A stretch of DNA of 64,000 nucleotides from an uncultured Lactobacillus sp. (lineage in GTDB: Bacteria > Bacillota > Bacilli > Lactobacillales > Lactobacillaceae). The translations under genes were made by a program, and so were the position numbers. The first letter of the stretch is position 1; every line of letters starts with the position of its first letter. The notes under the pieces are model-generated. The model was not told the origin of the DNA. It was given only the letters and a program-made list of their open reading frames with translations, and made no database searches. Location: assembly GCA_910587695.1 (NCBI GenBank), contig CAJUNC010000009.1:28316-92315 (forward strand). Reading direction: 5' to 3'. This document shows positions 27,813-37,923 of the stretch, piece after piece.

Positions 27813-28664
27813 ATGAGTTTGATGAACACATATACACTTGGAAACGGCGTTAAGATCCCAGTTTTAGGTTTTGGTACTTGGCAAACTCCCGCAGGTAAAG
27901 TAGCTACCGATGCTGTCTTGGCTGCACTTGATGCCGGGTTTACCCATATCGATACTGCTGAAATGTATGGCAACGAAAAAAGTATCGGTCAAGCCGTAAA
28001 AGCAAGCGGAATCGCTCGTAGTGACCTTTTTATCACAAGTAAATTGGATAATCAGGCTCATACTTACGAACTGGCTACTCAAGCCCTCGATCGTTCTTTA
28101 TCCGACCTTCAGACCGACTATTTGGACTTATTTCTGATCCATTGGCCTAATCCAAAGGCTTTTCGTGATCATGACTGGGAAAAACATCTCCAAGAGACTT
28201 GGCGTGCCCTAGAAGATGCCTACACGGCTGGGAAAGTCAAGGCGATCGGAGTTTCAAACTTTAAACCTAAGCATTTTGAAGTTTTGAAAAAAACACAAAA
28301 GATCCAGCCGATGGTCGACCAGATCCGGATCTGCCCAGGTGATGTCGATCGTTTGACTATTGATTACTGTCAACAACACGATATCTTATTGGAAGCTTAC
28401 AGTCCATTTGGTACCGGACGGATCTTTGCTAATGAGACCTTAAAAGCTTTGGCCCAAAAGAAAAAGCGTTCAGTCGCTCAACTTTGCTTACGGTGGTCAT
28501 TGCAACACGGTCATCTACCATTGCCAAAATCGGTCCATCCGGCACGGATCAAAGAAAATACCGAAGTCTTTGATTTTGAATTGACTGAAAGCGAAATGCA
28601 ACAGATCGATGCCTTACGGGGCGTTGCGGGTTTTGCAACCGATCCTGATACGGCTGATTTTTAA
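27813..28664 (+). CDS. Aldo/keto reductase
   Basis: This 283-residue AKR has the (beta/alpha)8 fold motifs DAGFTHIDTAEMYGNEKSIG, with catalytic Asp and Tyr, then Lys in LFITSKLDN, His in LFLIHWPNP, VKAIGVSNFKPKHFEVL, and the NADPH site LPLPKSVHPARIKEN. It reduces aldehydes or ketones with NADPH; the 2,5-diketo-gluconate reductase-like group often handles methylglyoxal or diketones. AGGTGGG precedes the ATG. The pepO gene follows after 20 bases and is probably co-transcribed. Confidence 0.9.
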   Translation: MSLMNTYTLGNGVKIPVLGFGTWQTPAGKVATDAVLAALDAGFTHIDTAEMYGNEKSIGQAVKASGIARSDLFITSKLDNQAHTYELATQALDRSLSDLQTDYLDLFLIHWPNPKAFRDHDWEKHLQETWRALEDAYTAGKVKAIGVSNFKPKHFEVLKKTQKIQPMVDQIRICPGDVDRLTIDYCQQHDILLEAYSPFGTGRIFANETLKALAQKKKRSVAQLCLRWSLQHGHLPLPKSVHPARIKENTEVFDFELTESEMQQIDALRGVAGFATDPDTADF

Positions 28665-28684
28665 AAACCTAAGGGGGAATTTTT

Positions 28685-30601
28685 ATGGGGGAAAACACCA
28701 CTGTCAATGAATCTTTATTAAAAGATGACCTTTATCAAGCTGTCAACGGCGAATGGCTCAAAACAGCTGTGATCCCGGCCGACAAGTCAACTACTGGGGG
28801 CTTTGCCGACTTGGCCGACAATATCGAAGAAACGTTGATGTCTGATTTTGGTAAAATGTTGACCCAAAAAGAGCGCCCACAGACCAAAGAAATGGCAGAA
28901 TTTGTAAAGTTCTATCGCCTTGCATCTGATTTTGAAGCTCGTAACAAGGCTGGCGCTGCCCCAGCTAAAAAGTATTTAGATAAGATCTTAGCCTTAAAAG
29001 ATCTAAAAGCTTGGCAAGATGCCTTACCAGATCTAATACTTGAGAGCTACGATGCACCGTTTGAACTCTATGTTTCACCGGATATGAAAGATACCAAACA
29101 TTACGCACTCCATGCGGATGTTCCATCTTTATTTTTACCCGATAAGACCTACTATGAACCTGACAATGAACAAGCTAAAACATTGCTTCAGATCTTAGAG
29201 CAAATGCTGACTGAACTCTTCAAGTTAGCCGGTTATGATGAAGAATTTAGCCAAAAGACGATCAAACAAGCTTTGGCTTATGACAAAAAACTAGCACCAT
29301 TCCAAAAGGATAGCACTGAACGCGCAGATTACGTAAAATCTTACAACAAGTATACTTTCCAAGATTTTGTATCATTGAGCGAACATGTCGATCTCGCTAA
29401 AGTCGTGACCGCTTTACTTGGAAAAGAGCCTAAACAAGTGATCGTTAGCGAACCTAAGTACTACGCAGCTTTAAACGAATTAGTCAACGAACAAAACTTT
29501 GAGAGCATGCGTAGCTGGTTATTTGTCAAGACTCTTCTCGATCTAACTGGGTTATTGAGCGATGAGATCCGTGTTGTAGGTGGCACCTATAACCGGGCGC
29601 TCTCTGGTTCAAAAGAGGCAATGAAACCGCAAAAATCGGCCTTCTACTTAGCTACAAATCAATATAGTCAAGTAGTCGGACTCTACTATGCCCATAAATA
29701 CTTTGGTGCTCAAGCTAAAGCAGACGTGCACCATATGGTAGAAAAGATGATCGCTGTCTATAAAAAGCGACTGGAAGAAAATGACTGGCTGAGTGATGAA
29801 ACGCGTAAAAAAGCGATCGTTAAATTAGATGCGCTCGGGATCAATGTTGGATATCCTGATGAACTCGATCCACTTTACTCCAAGTTTATCGTCAATGACG
29901 ACTTAAACTTAGTTGATAACGTGACAAATTTCACCAAGATCGCAACTAAGCGTCATTTTGAACGGATCGATGAGAAAGTCGATCGCACACGTTGGGAGAT
30001 GCCTGCGCACATGGTCAACGCTTATTATCACCCTTCATTTAACATCATCGTCTTCCCCGCAGCGATCTTACAAGCACCATTTTACAGTCTTGAACAATCT
30101 TCAAGTGCCAATTATGGTGGGATCGGTGCCGTTATCGCCCATGAGATCTCCCATGCGTTTGATAACAACGGAGCTCAATTTGACGAACATGGTAACTTAG
30201 CTAATTGGTGGACTAAAGCAGATCTAGCCCACTTCCAAAAATTAGCTGAAAAAATGATCGCACAATTTGATGGTTTAGAATTGCCCACCGGAAAAGTCAA
30301 CGGTAAGCTCGTCGTTTCCGAAAATATTGCGGATGCAGGTGGATTGAGCTGTGCGCTTGAAGCTGCCAAAAGTGAACCCGATGCAGATCTGCGTGAATTC
30401 TTCATCAACTGGGCCCGGATCTGGGGAATGAAGTCTGCACCAGAACGAGAAAAACTCCTCTTAGCGATCGATGTCCACGCACCACATGTCTTGCGGGCAA
30501 ATATCCAGCCCCGTAACCTAGACGACTTCTACCAAGTCTTTGATGTAAGACCAGGTGATGGCATGTACCTAGCACCAGACAAACGGATCGCCATTTGGTG
30601 A
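28685..30601 (+). CDS. pepO: Neutral endopeptidase PepO (M13 family)
   Basis: This 638-residue neprilysin-type zinc metallopeptidase has zinc motif VIAHEISHAFDNNGAQFDE, the downstream glutamate in SENIADAGGLSCALEA, substrate motif MVNAYYHPSFNIIVFPA, and the C-terminal RANIQPRNLDDFYQVFDVRPGD region. It has no signal peptide, so it is an intracellular oligopeptidase, as in other lactic acid bacteria. It would trim peptides brought in by Opp systems such as the one at 36-48 kb. AGGGGG lies before the ATG. Confidence 0.95.
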   Translation: MGENTTVNESLLKDDLYQAVNGEWLKTAVIPADKSTTGGFADLADNIEETLMSDFGKMLTQKERPQTKEMAEFVKFYRLASDFEARNKAGAAPAKKYLDKILALKDLKAWQDALPDLILESYDAPFELYVSPDMKDTKHYALHADVPSLFLPDKTYYEPDNEQAKTLLQILEQMLTELFKLAGYDEEFSQKTIKQALAYDKKLAPFQKDSTERADYVKSYNKYTFQDFVSLSEHVDLAKVVTALLGKEPKQVIVSEPKYYAALNELVNEQNFESMRSWLFVKTLLDLTGLLSDEIRVVGGTYNRALSGSKEAMKPQKSAFYLATNQYSQVVGLYYAHKYFGAQAKADVHHMVEKMIAVYKKRLEENDWLSDETRKKAIVKLDALGINVGYPDELDPLYSKFIVNDDLNLVDNVTNFTKIATKRHFERIDEKVDRTRWEMPAHMVNAYYHPSFNIIVFPAAILQAPFYSLEQSSSANYGGIGAVIAHEISHAFDNNGAQFDEHGNLANWWTKADLAHFQKLAEKMIAQFDGLELPTGKVNGKLVVSENIADAGGLSCALEAAKSEPDADLREFFINWARIWGMKSAPEREKLLLAIDVHAPHVLRANIQPRNLDDFYQVFDVRPGDGMYLAPDKRIAIW

Positions 30602-30618
30602 GCATTTTCCAAATAAAT

Positions 30619-30741
30619 TGAGGCTGTGACATAAGTAAAGGCATCTTCAAATTCCAAACATTGGAATTTTGAAGATGTCTTTCTTTAGTGGCAGTTTTTT
30701 TATATTTATAATACTAAAAGGCTACTTGTGTCACAGCCTCT
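30619..30741. repeat. Dispersed palindromic repeat, copy B
   Basis: TGAGGCTGTGACATAAGT (30619-30636) is followed by an internal hairpin (about 30640-30680, shared with copy A) and by an inverted end near 30724-30741. Copy A is at 8401-8534. It lies directly after pepO and may terminate it. The remaining bases up to 30858 show only an AT-rich promoter region. Confidence 0.75.
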
Positions 30742-30858
30742 CATGTTCATGACTGCATTGGCACACAGACTTTTTACGCTCAATTTCCCAAAATATTTAA
30801 TTTTATTAGAAATCGATGTTATTATAATAACAAGATTAAAAAAAGGGGGCTGATCTAG

Positions 30859-31338
30859 ATGCGGATCGTTAGTTTATGCTTTAGATGGTTATGTTACTTG
30901 CTCTTAGGTGGGATCGCTTTGGGAGCACTCTTGATGTATCTTGATGCTCTAGTTTTTTACCCCAGCTTTGCATATCATTTTGAGTTCTATCACCTTTATT
31001 TCGTGATCACTTTATTATTACTGCCAATTTTTCGACTCAGACATCCCTATCTGTTCATCAGTGATGATCAATTTGTCTCTTTACGCCAAAAAGCTTTAGA
31101 CCAACACCACCAAGACATCTCTTCCCATCATCGTGGTGGGCGCTGGGGTTCAAATGGTGTGCGGGTCAATCCCTTTGAGTACACCTCACCTTATACCCAA
31201 TCTTATGATGGTGCCACCGGTTTAGCTTACAGTTTAGCCAAGAGCTTTTTTATGAGCCTACTTTTCTTGCTTTTTGCCCCGCTCTTTTATCTTGGCGTTT
31301 TTGTCTATCAAAGAACAAAAAAAGACCCTCTACGCTAA
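30859..31338 (+). CDS. Membrane protein of unknown function
   Basis: This 159-residue protein has two N-terminal helices (about 8-28 and 43-58), a hydrophilic middle rich in His and Tyr (QHHQDISSHHRGGRWGSNG) and a C-terminal helix (about 130-150). AAAGGGGG precedes its ATG. I recognise no family. A weak hairpin, AGACCC/GGGTCT, just before and after its stop may terminate it. Confidence 0.6.
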   Translation: MRIVSLCFRWLCYLLLGGIALGALLMYLDALVFYPSFAYHFEFYHLYFVITLLLLPIFRLRHPYLFISDDQFVSLRQKALDQHHQDISSHHRGGRWGSNGVRVNPFEYTSPYTQSYDGATGLAYSLAKSFFMSLLFLLFAPLFYLGVFVYQRTKKDPLR

Positions 31339-31393
31339 TACGTAATGGGTCTCTCGTTATACAACCAGTTCCGACAGCATTGGCTCACTTATT

Positions 31394-32965
31394 TTAGTGG
31401 AAAGAACTCTTTGGATCTAAGACCATGGCTTCAGCTAATGCGACCTCGTTATACAAGTCATACAGGTCGGTCGGATCAACTTCACCTGCTTCCAGTAATT
31501 CTGCCAAATATTCACGTTCAATATAAAATGACCATAACAAAGCTTGTTGCTCTAAGGAACGTTCGACCTTGTTGAAAGCTGGACGACGTGAAACGTAAAA
31601 CCACTGTTGCCAAAATTGACGCAAGCTGGTCTCTGAATTTTGGTCACGCAGATCATAGATCACACTTTGCTTGACCTTTTCTGGAAGATACATCTGTTCA
31701 ACTTCGCTGATCGCTCGATTGATCATCTCTTGGCGATACTTTTTCTTTTCGCCTGTATCATGCTCTTCTTTTGGCAAAATAAACCAAAAAACGATACTTG
31801 GAACTAACATACTCAAAATGATCATTACTGATTCAGACATGATGACAAGGTTGAATTGATTTGAACTTAGCCCAAAACTTGCTGCCATAAAGACAAGCGC
31901 TAAAGTAACAGCCCCATGAACACCACCTAACGAAAAGATCAAGGCGCTACGGTGACCACGTTTCATGATCAGTAAAACGTAAAGATACCGAACAAGTAAA
32001 TTCATGACGTACAAGACGATCCCTGCTGTGATCCAGATCCACGATGAAAAGGTCACATCTTCGTCCATAACGATCCGAACAAAGTTTAAGCCTAAGATCA
32101 AAAAGACTGCATTATTCAATAACTCTTGAACTAAGGAAAAAATATTATTTCCCAAATAAAATTGCTGCATATCACTGAAACGACTCCGCTGTGCTTCACT
32201 GTTATGCAATAACCCAGCACATACAACTGCAATGATCCCTGATACATGGATCTCTTCAGCTAAAACATAAATGATAAATGGCAATGCTACGGCTAACATG
32301 ATCTGGGCATTAACTGCATTGTCAAAAGGCAAACGTATCAATGCTTGGCGAAAGAAGATCGCAACAAAAGCAACAATAGCACCAAACAATGCGCCACCGA
32401 TCGCTGCAAATAAGAAATTTATGATCGTTGATCCATAATCGATCTCTCCTCGCAATAAGAACAGCACAGTCGCATTCAATAAGATGATCCCAGAAGCATC
32501 ATTGAATAAGGCTTCCATTTTTAGCATATTTTTTTCGCTCTTAGGAAGCTGTAGCCCTTCAGAAACAGATTCAGTCGCTGTTGCATCAGTTGGGGTACTG
32601 ATCGCTGCCATCACTAATGCTAGCGACAAGCCTATCCCCGTGATATATGAGAGTGTAAAACCCGTTACTATCGTACTTATAACTACTAAAATAACTACGA
32701 TCCCTAAGATAGTTTTGAGTTTATGCCCCACACGATTGAGATTCATCGCCTGCCCTTCAAAGAATAGCAATGGTGCAATGATCGTGATCATAAAGACTTC
32801 AGGCTCAAACTCGGGGATCATATCGTTGAAAAAGGGGATACTAGCAATTATCGCGCCAACGGCCATACTAACATAATTTTCCGAGATCTTTGGAAAAAAC
32901 TGCGCTAAAATACTAGCTGCTATTGATGCAAAAATCAACAGTAGCCACCCACTTAATTCATGCAT
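31394..32965 (-). CDS. Na+/H+ antiporter, CPA1/NhaP family
   Basis: This 523-residue protein has about 12 helices (to residue ~400) and a cytoplasmic tail. CPA1 motifs are visible: FFEGQAMNLNRVGHK, AISTPTDATATESVSEGL and the ion-binding EALFNDASGIILLNATV, plus GGVHGAVTLALVFMA. It exchanges Na+ or K+ for H+ across the membrane for pH and salt tolerance. GGAGGG lies before the ATG. It appears monocistronic. Confidence 0.9.
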   Translation of the reverse strand: MHELSGWLLLIFASIAASILAQFFPKISENYVSMAVGAIIASIPFFNDMIPEFEPEVFMITIIAPLLFFEGQAMNLNRVGHKLKTILGIVVILVVISTIVTGFTLSYITGIGLSLALVMAAISTPTDATATESVSEGLQLPKSEKNMLKMEALFNDASGIILLNATVLFLLRGEIDYGSTIINFLFAAIGGALFGAIVAFVAIFFRQALIRLPFDNAVNAQIMLAVALPFIIYVLAEEIHVSGIIAVVCAGLLHNSEAQRSRFSDMQQFYLGNNIFSLVQELLNNAVFLILGLNFVRIVMDEDVTFSSWIWITAGIVLYVMNLLVRYLYVLLIMKRGHRSALIFSLGGVHGAVTLALVFMAASFGLSSNQFNLVIMSESVMIILSMLVPSIVFWFILPKEEHDTGEKKKYRQEMINRAISEVEQMYLPEKVKQSVIYDLRDQNSETSLRQFWQQWFYVSRRPAFNKVERSLEQQALLWSFYIEREYLAELLEAGEVDPTDLYDLYNEVALAEAMVLDPKSSFH

Positions 32966-33021
32966 TAAAATCCCTCCATTTTTCTTTCATCATATCAGAA
33001 AAACCGAACAAATTACCACTT

Positions 33022-33495
33022 TCACGCTCTTATCTTAGGTGATCTTTGGGCAAAGACTAACCCCAGTCCCGTCCCAACTGTACCTTGTAATAGATTAGTC
33101 GCTATGCCTAAGATCCCGGCACTCCAACCGTACAATAAACTATCAGCGATAAAATATCCCCCAACTAAAACTACGATCGCTCCTCCGCAAACCAGAATTT
33201 GCTCTTTTAAGGACTTATTCTGGGCTGTTCCGATGAGTGCTCCTTGCGTTCCATGGATCACCAATGAAAAGAGCAGATACTGCGGATAACCGCTGAATAG
33301 ATCGAGTAAAAAGCCACTCAAGCCCCCGACTAAAGCACCACTGCGCACTCCAAAGATGATCCCGGCAAAAACGATCCCAGCATCACATAAATTGATATTT
33401 CCATGCGTAAATGCTACTGGGATCAAAAATATGCGTGCCACAGCTACATTTAAGGCCGTTATCAAAGCTAACGTCACGATTTGTCTAGTCTTCAT
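33022..33495 (-). CDS. ECF transporter S component, probably for vitamin B6
   Basis: This 157-residue protein has about six helices and the S-component features ALNVAVARIFLIPVAFTHGN, IFGVRSGALVGGLSGFLLDL and a helix-1 basic start. S components bind a vitamin and dock on the shared EcfAA'T module. It overlaps the pyridoxal-kinase-like gene by 11 bases, so a B6 vitamer is the likely cargo (PdxU-type). Specificity is inferred from context. Confidence 0.8.
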   Translation of the reverse strand: MKTRQIVTLALITALNVAVARIFLIPVAFTHGNINLCDAGIVFAGIIFGVRSGALVGGLSGFLLDLFSGYPQYLLFSLVIHGTQGALIGTAQNKSLKEQILVCGGAIVVLVGGYFIADSLLYGWSAGILGIATNLLQGTVGTGLGLVFAQRSPKIRA

Positions 33496-34321
33496 GTGCT
33501 ATCCCCTTTGCTAATTGTGGCAATAATTCGCCCAGATAGATCCCATAACTCCGGTCAACATTTTGTTTAGCAGTCTGGAGCAAAGCATGTTGTGTCAAAC
33601 TCGTAGCTTGCTTTATCGCCTGTTCAAACGGAACTCTTTGCCGTAAAAATGAAGCTAAGAGAGCCGCAAAAACATCACCACTACCATAGAAGTGCCCCTT
33701 TACTTTAGGTAAGACATATGTTTTTAATTGCCCATCATTAAGCCAAATACATCCCTTTTGTCCGTCCAACTCGACGCCGGTGATGACGGCCCTGCCTCCT
33801 GGACGTAAAAGCCGTTCAACATCGTGTGCTAATTTAGCTAAATCTGGAGCATTTTTTGTTTGGCTTGTTAAAAATTTCGCTTCAGTCAAATTGGGGGTCG
33901 CAAAATCAGCTACTTGCAACAACTTTTTTTGCAAAGCCAAATGCCGTTCATCTAAATTAGGGTAAAATTTCCCCTCATCAGCAAAAACTGGATCGATCAC
34001 AACTAGATCTAACCTAGCCTGCTTTAAATATTGGTATAGTGCTTTTCCTGTATCTAAATTATCGATATAACCGACTAACGCTGCCGTGATGTTGACATTT
34101 TGTGCCTGCCAATGCGCAAAAGTCTCTTTGACAAAGGAGTAGCAATCACTGACTGCTGGTGTTCCAAAGCCTTCACTTTGGGTCGATAATAAGCTCGTAG
34201 GCAAGATAGCTATCGGGATCTTTTGCACTTGTAAGATCGGGATCGCAACTGCCAATGAGAGATTACCGATCGCTGAAAGGTCTTGGGCCACAAGCATCTT
34301 TTCATCAAATTCTATCTGCAT
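33485..34321 (-). CDS. pdxK: Pyridoxal/pyridoxine kinase
   Basis: This 278-residue ribokinase-fold enzyme starts at ATG 34321 behind AGGAGGG. Motifs are MLVAQDLSAIGNLSLAVAIP near the N-terminus, the VVIDPVFADEGKFYPN strand typical of PdxY/PdxK, and the catalytic GHFYGSGDVFAALLASFL (GxGD). It phosphorylates B6 vitamers using ATP, trapping them in the cell. It is co-encoded with an ECF S component, giving a compact uptake-and-trap pair. Confidence 0.88.
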   Translation of the reverse strand: MQIEFDEKMLVAQDLSAIGNLSLAVAIPILQVQKIPIAILPTSLLSTQSEGFGTPAVSDCYSFVKETFAHWQAQNVNITAALVGYIDNLDTGKALYQYLKQARLDLVVIDPVFADEGKFYPNLDERHLALQKKLLQVADFATPNLTEAKFLTSQTKNAPDLAKLAHDVERLLRPGGRAVITGVELDGQKGCIWLNDGQLKTYVLPKVKGHFYGSGDVFAALLASFLRQRVPFEQAIKQATSLTQHALLQTAKQNVDRSYGIYLGELLPQLAKGIAHED

Positions 34322-34468
34322 CAATTCGCCCTCCTGAAATGTCAGTCTTAATTACTTAACTATAGCTTTTTTTTGGTATATTTCAAGTTTCTTGCCAGTG
34401 TAACCGTTTTCTTAATTGATAAAAAATGGTATACTTAGTTAGAAGTTAAAGTTGATTTTTATTTATGA

Positions 34469-35266
<798 letters not shown>

Positions 35267-35280
35267 ATCTCTGTTATAGT

Positions 35281-35317
35281 AAAGATCAAGCAAGCTCTAG
35301 CATGCTTGATCTTTTTT
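35281..35317 (+). terminator. Terminator after acetoin reductase gene
   Basis: AAAGATCAAGCA pairs with TGCTTGATCTTT around a 10-base loop, followed by further Ts, just after the budC-like gene. Confidence 0.9.
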
Positions 35318-35330
35318 ATGAGGTGAAAAA

Positions 35331-36002
35331 ATGTGGGGAACACTCTTTAATACTAGTATGATCTTCTTAGGTAGTGCTTTAGGTGCGTTCTTTAAAGAAA
35401 AACTCAAACCTGCTTATCATCATACTCTGATGCAAGCCCTTGGAATATGTGTTATTTTACTTGGACTAAACAGCGCTAGTACTAATTTACAAAAAAGTAC
35501 CTATCCAGTTTTGTTTATTATCAGTCTGACTTTAGGCAGTGTAATAGGACAGCTTTTACACTTAGAAGATAAATTCAATGATCTAGTCAAACGTTTTGGT
35601 TCAGCTAAGACGAGCAATGGCTTAACAACAGGGATCTTGCTCTTTTGTATTGGTTCACTTTCGATCTTAGGCCCGTTTGAAGCAGCTCTAGATCATGATT
35701 ACACATATCTGATCACCAATGGCTTACTAGATGGCATTACTTCTGTGATCTTGGCTTCAGCCTATGGGTTTTCGATCGCACTTTGTGGAGCAGTTCTCTT
35801 TTTTTGGCAAGGTAGCCTGTATTTATTAGCACTTAGCTTACACAATGTGCTCTCAACTTCATTGATGACAGAGATCTCGATCGTGGGTGGGCTATTGATC
35901 TTTGCTTCAGGCTTAAATATCCTCAAACTAACTAAGATCAGCATTGTCGATCTGTTGCCAAGCTTACTTATCCCACCCATATTCTTTTTATTTTGGCACT
36001 AA
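35331..36002 (+). CDS. DUF554 membrane protein
   Basis: This 223-residue protein has about six to seven helices and the DUF554 (YdfK/YqgA) pattern: GTLFNTSMIFLGSALGAFFKE, LGSVIGQLLHLEDKFND, a central SNGLTTGILLFCIGSLSILGP and EAALDHDYTYLITNGLLDGI. The transported or sensed molecule is unknown. GAGGTG precedes its ATG. Confidence 0.88.
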   Translation: MWGTLFNTSMIFLGSALGAFFKEKLKPAYHHTLMQALGICVILLGLNSASTNLQKSTYPVLFIISLTLGSVIGQLLHLEDKFNDLVKRFGSAKTSNGLTTGILLFCIGSLSILGPFEAALDHDYTYLITNGLLDGITSVILASAYGFSIALCGAVLFFWQGSLYLLALSLHNVLSTSLMTEISIVGGLLIFASGLNILKLTKISIVDLLPSLLIPPIFFLFWH

Positions 36003-36034
36003 AAAAGGAAAGCGACATCTGCGCTTTCCTTTTT
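36002..36034. terminator. Terminator between DUF554 gene and the opp operon
   Basis: A 13-bp stem (AAAAAGGAAAGCG / CGCTTTCCTTTTT) with a 7-base loop lies between convergent genes and has T runs in both directions. Confidence 0.9.
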
Positions 36035-36036
36035 CT

Positions 36037-37779
36037 TTATTTAGTAAAAGCAATATTTTCCCATAAATGGTAGCCATTTTTATTATTTAAAGAAACATTC
36101 GTCAATTTCTTAGAGAAAGTATAAGTATCATATTCAAATTGTCTCGGTATGATATAAGCTTCTCGGTTCATATATGCTTGCCATTTATAGAACTGCTTGA
36201 TCTGATAATCAGTGTTAAAAGCCTCTTTTGAACTCAAAGATTTGATCAATTCGGTATTTTCCTTAGTAACAAAGTGACTTAGATTATATGGATTATTTGG
36301 TAGATACGTCTCAGCGATACTTGAAGTTGGTGCACTTGTCACGCTCCAGTTACTTAGATAGATATCATATCCTTTACCATCATTAGTCAACTGTTCGATA
36401 TAAGAATTAAATTCTTGAAGACGGTTATCTTTTAATTCAACTTTGACTCCGATCTTTTTCCATTGTTGAAGATACATCTCGATCACATTTCGACTCCCAG
36501 CACTATCTGAACTCATCGATGCTAATAGTTTCAAGGTGAATTTTTTCCCATTAGGTAAAGTCCGATATCCATTCTTTTGCATGCGGTAACCAGCTTTATC
36601 TAATAGTTTATTTGCCTTCTTTAAGTCTAATGGATATCCCTTTAACTTGTGGTCACTGTATTTTCCAAAAGCATCTGGTACGATCGTGTTAGCACGATAT
36701 TTTAGACCATAACCAAACTTCTTTGAAATTTGATCCATATTGAGTGCATAGCCCATCGCTTGTCGTAATGCTCGATCTTGGACTGGTGTCTTACGATCCA
36801 TTACATTAACGCCGTTTTTAAAATGCCCGACTTTAAAGCCAACATATGAGTAGTACTTCTCTTTTTCGCCTAAAACAACATACTGTGGTAAATTCTTCAC
36901 TTTATTGTAGACTGCTGGGCTTTGCTCTAGTAAAACATCATACTTGTTAGATTTCATCGCAGCCGCTGCATGTCCTGGGTCGACTACTTCAATAGTGATC
37001 TTGGATAAATTAGGCTTTTTACCCCCATAGTATTTATTGGGGACCCATTCGATGGACTCACCTTTGACCATATTCTTGATCTTAAATGGTCCATAAAACA
37101 ATGGTGTTTTTTGGATCTTATCACTGGAAGCCAATTGATCAAATGGCACATCCTTTAAGTAATGATACGGCATCACAACTCCAAGAACATATCCTGAACT
37201 TGGAAATTTCATATCAGGCTTCATCTCTTTAAAGTGAACGACACATGTCTTTTCATCTTTGATCTCTACACCTGAAATATCATTTGCCTTACCATCGTGA
37301 TACTCCTCCATTCCCACGATATCGCGCATTTTGTCATCATAATCACCAGAATTAGTTGCTGGATCGGCCACCACTTTATAAGTATATTCCATATCCTTAG
37401 CTTCTACGGGATGACCGTCTGACCAACGTGCGCTTTTTTTGATCTTGACAGTTGCTGTTTTTTGATCTTGATCAAAAGTCACATCAGCTAAACCACCTTT
37501 AGCATATGTGTAGTCATTATTTACTTTAAACAAACTACGCTCACCAAATTGAGCAACTTCTGCAGTAGGGATGTCAACACGCAATGGTGGCGCAAACACT
37601 CCTTTAAAGACCCCACCAGAAGCAAGCCCAACATGCAGAGTACCTCCTTTGACCTGTTTTTTATGGTTATTATATTCTAATGGTAGTTTAGTAGCATAAA
37701 CATTCGTACTAACTGTTCCTTGGACCATTACTGCTGTTGCTAGCGCCAAAAAACTTCTCACGCCCCAATTTTTCTTCAT
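36037..37779 (-). CDS. oppA: Oligopeptide-binding protein OppA, paralogue 4
   Basis: This 580-residue peptide-binding protein (SBP_bac_5 family) starts at ATG 37779, behind GGGG. Its signal peptide ends near NVYA-TK and has no cysteine lipobox, which is unusual for a Gram-positive binding protein. The mature part resembles lactococcal OppA: KGGTLHVGLASGG, ARWSDGHPVEAKDMEYTYK, KGESIEWVPNKYYGGKKP, PVQDRALRQAMGYALN. It is the last of four tandem paralogues and is most like the neighbour at 37924. The 140-base gap upstream may carry an extra promoter. Confidence 0.9.
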   Translation of the reverse strand: MKKNWGVRSFLALATAVMVQGTVSTNVYATKLPLEYNNHKKQVKGGTLHVGLASGGVFKGVFAPPLRVDIPTAEVAQFGERSLFKVNNDYTYAKGGLADVTFDQDQKTATVKIKKSARWSDGHPVEAKDMEYTYKVVADPATNSGDYDDKMRDIVGMEEYHDGKANDISGVEIKDEKTCVVHFKEMKPDMKFPSSGYVLGVVMPYHYLKDVPFDQLASSDKIQKTPLFYGPFKIKNMVKGESIEWVPNKYYGGKKPNLSKITIEVVDPGHAAAAMKSNKYDVLLEQSPAVYNKVKNLPQYVVLGEKEKYYSYVGFKVGHFKNGVNVMDRKTPVQDRALRQAMGYALNMDQISKKFGYGLKYRANTIVPDAFGKYSDHKLKGYPLDLKKANKLLDKAGYRMQKNGYRTLPNGKKFTLKLLASMSSDSAGSRNVIEMYLQQWKKIGVKVELKDNRLQEFNSYIEQLTNDGKGYDIYLSNWSVTSAPTSSIAETYLPNNPYNLSHFVTKENTELIKSLSSKEAFNTDYQIKQFYKWQAYMNREAYIIPRQFEYDTYTFSKKLTNVSLNNKNGYHLWENIAFTK

Positions 37780-37923
37780 TACAATCTTTCCCCTCGTAAT
37801 AGCTTGTAATACCGTAAGCAACATAAGACACACTACCATTTAAAAATAAAAAGCTTCTCTTAGGTCTTTTCTCGTCGCTTACCTTCATACTACCAATTTT
37901 AGTCTGCTTTCGTATTAACTTCC

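Noticed and set aside
31590..31610. A parS-like sequence near GACGTGAAACG in the antiporter gene.
   Set aside because: It lacks the first half of the palindrome, so it is not a parS site.
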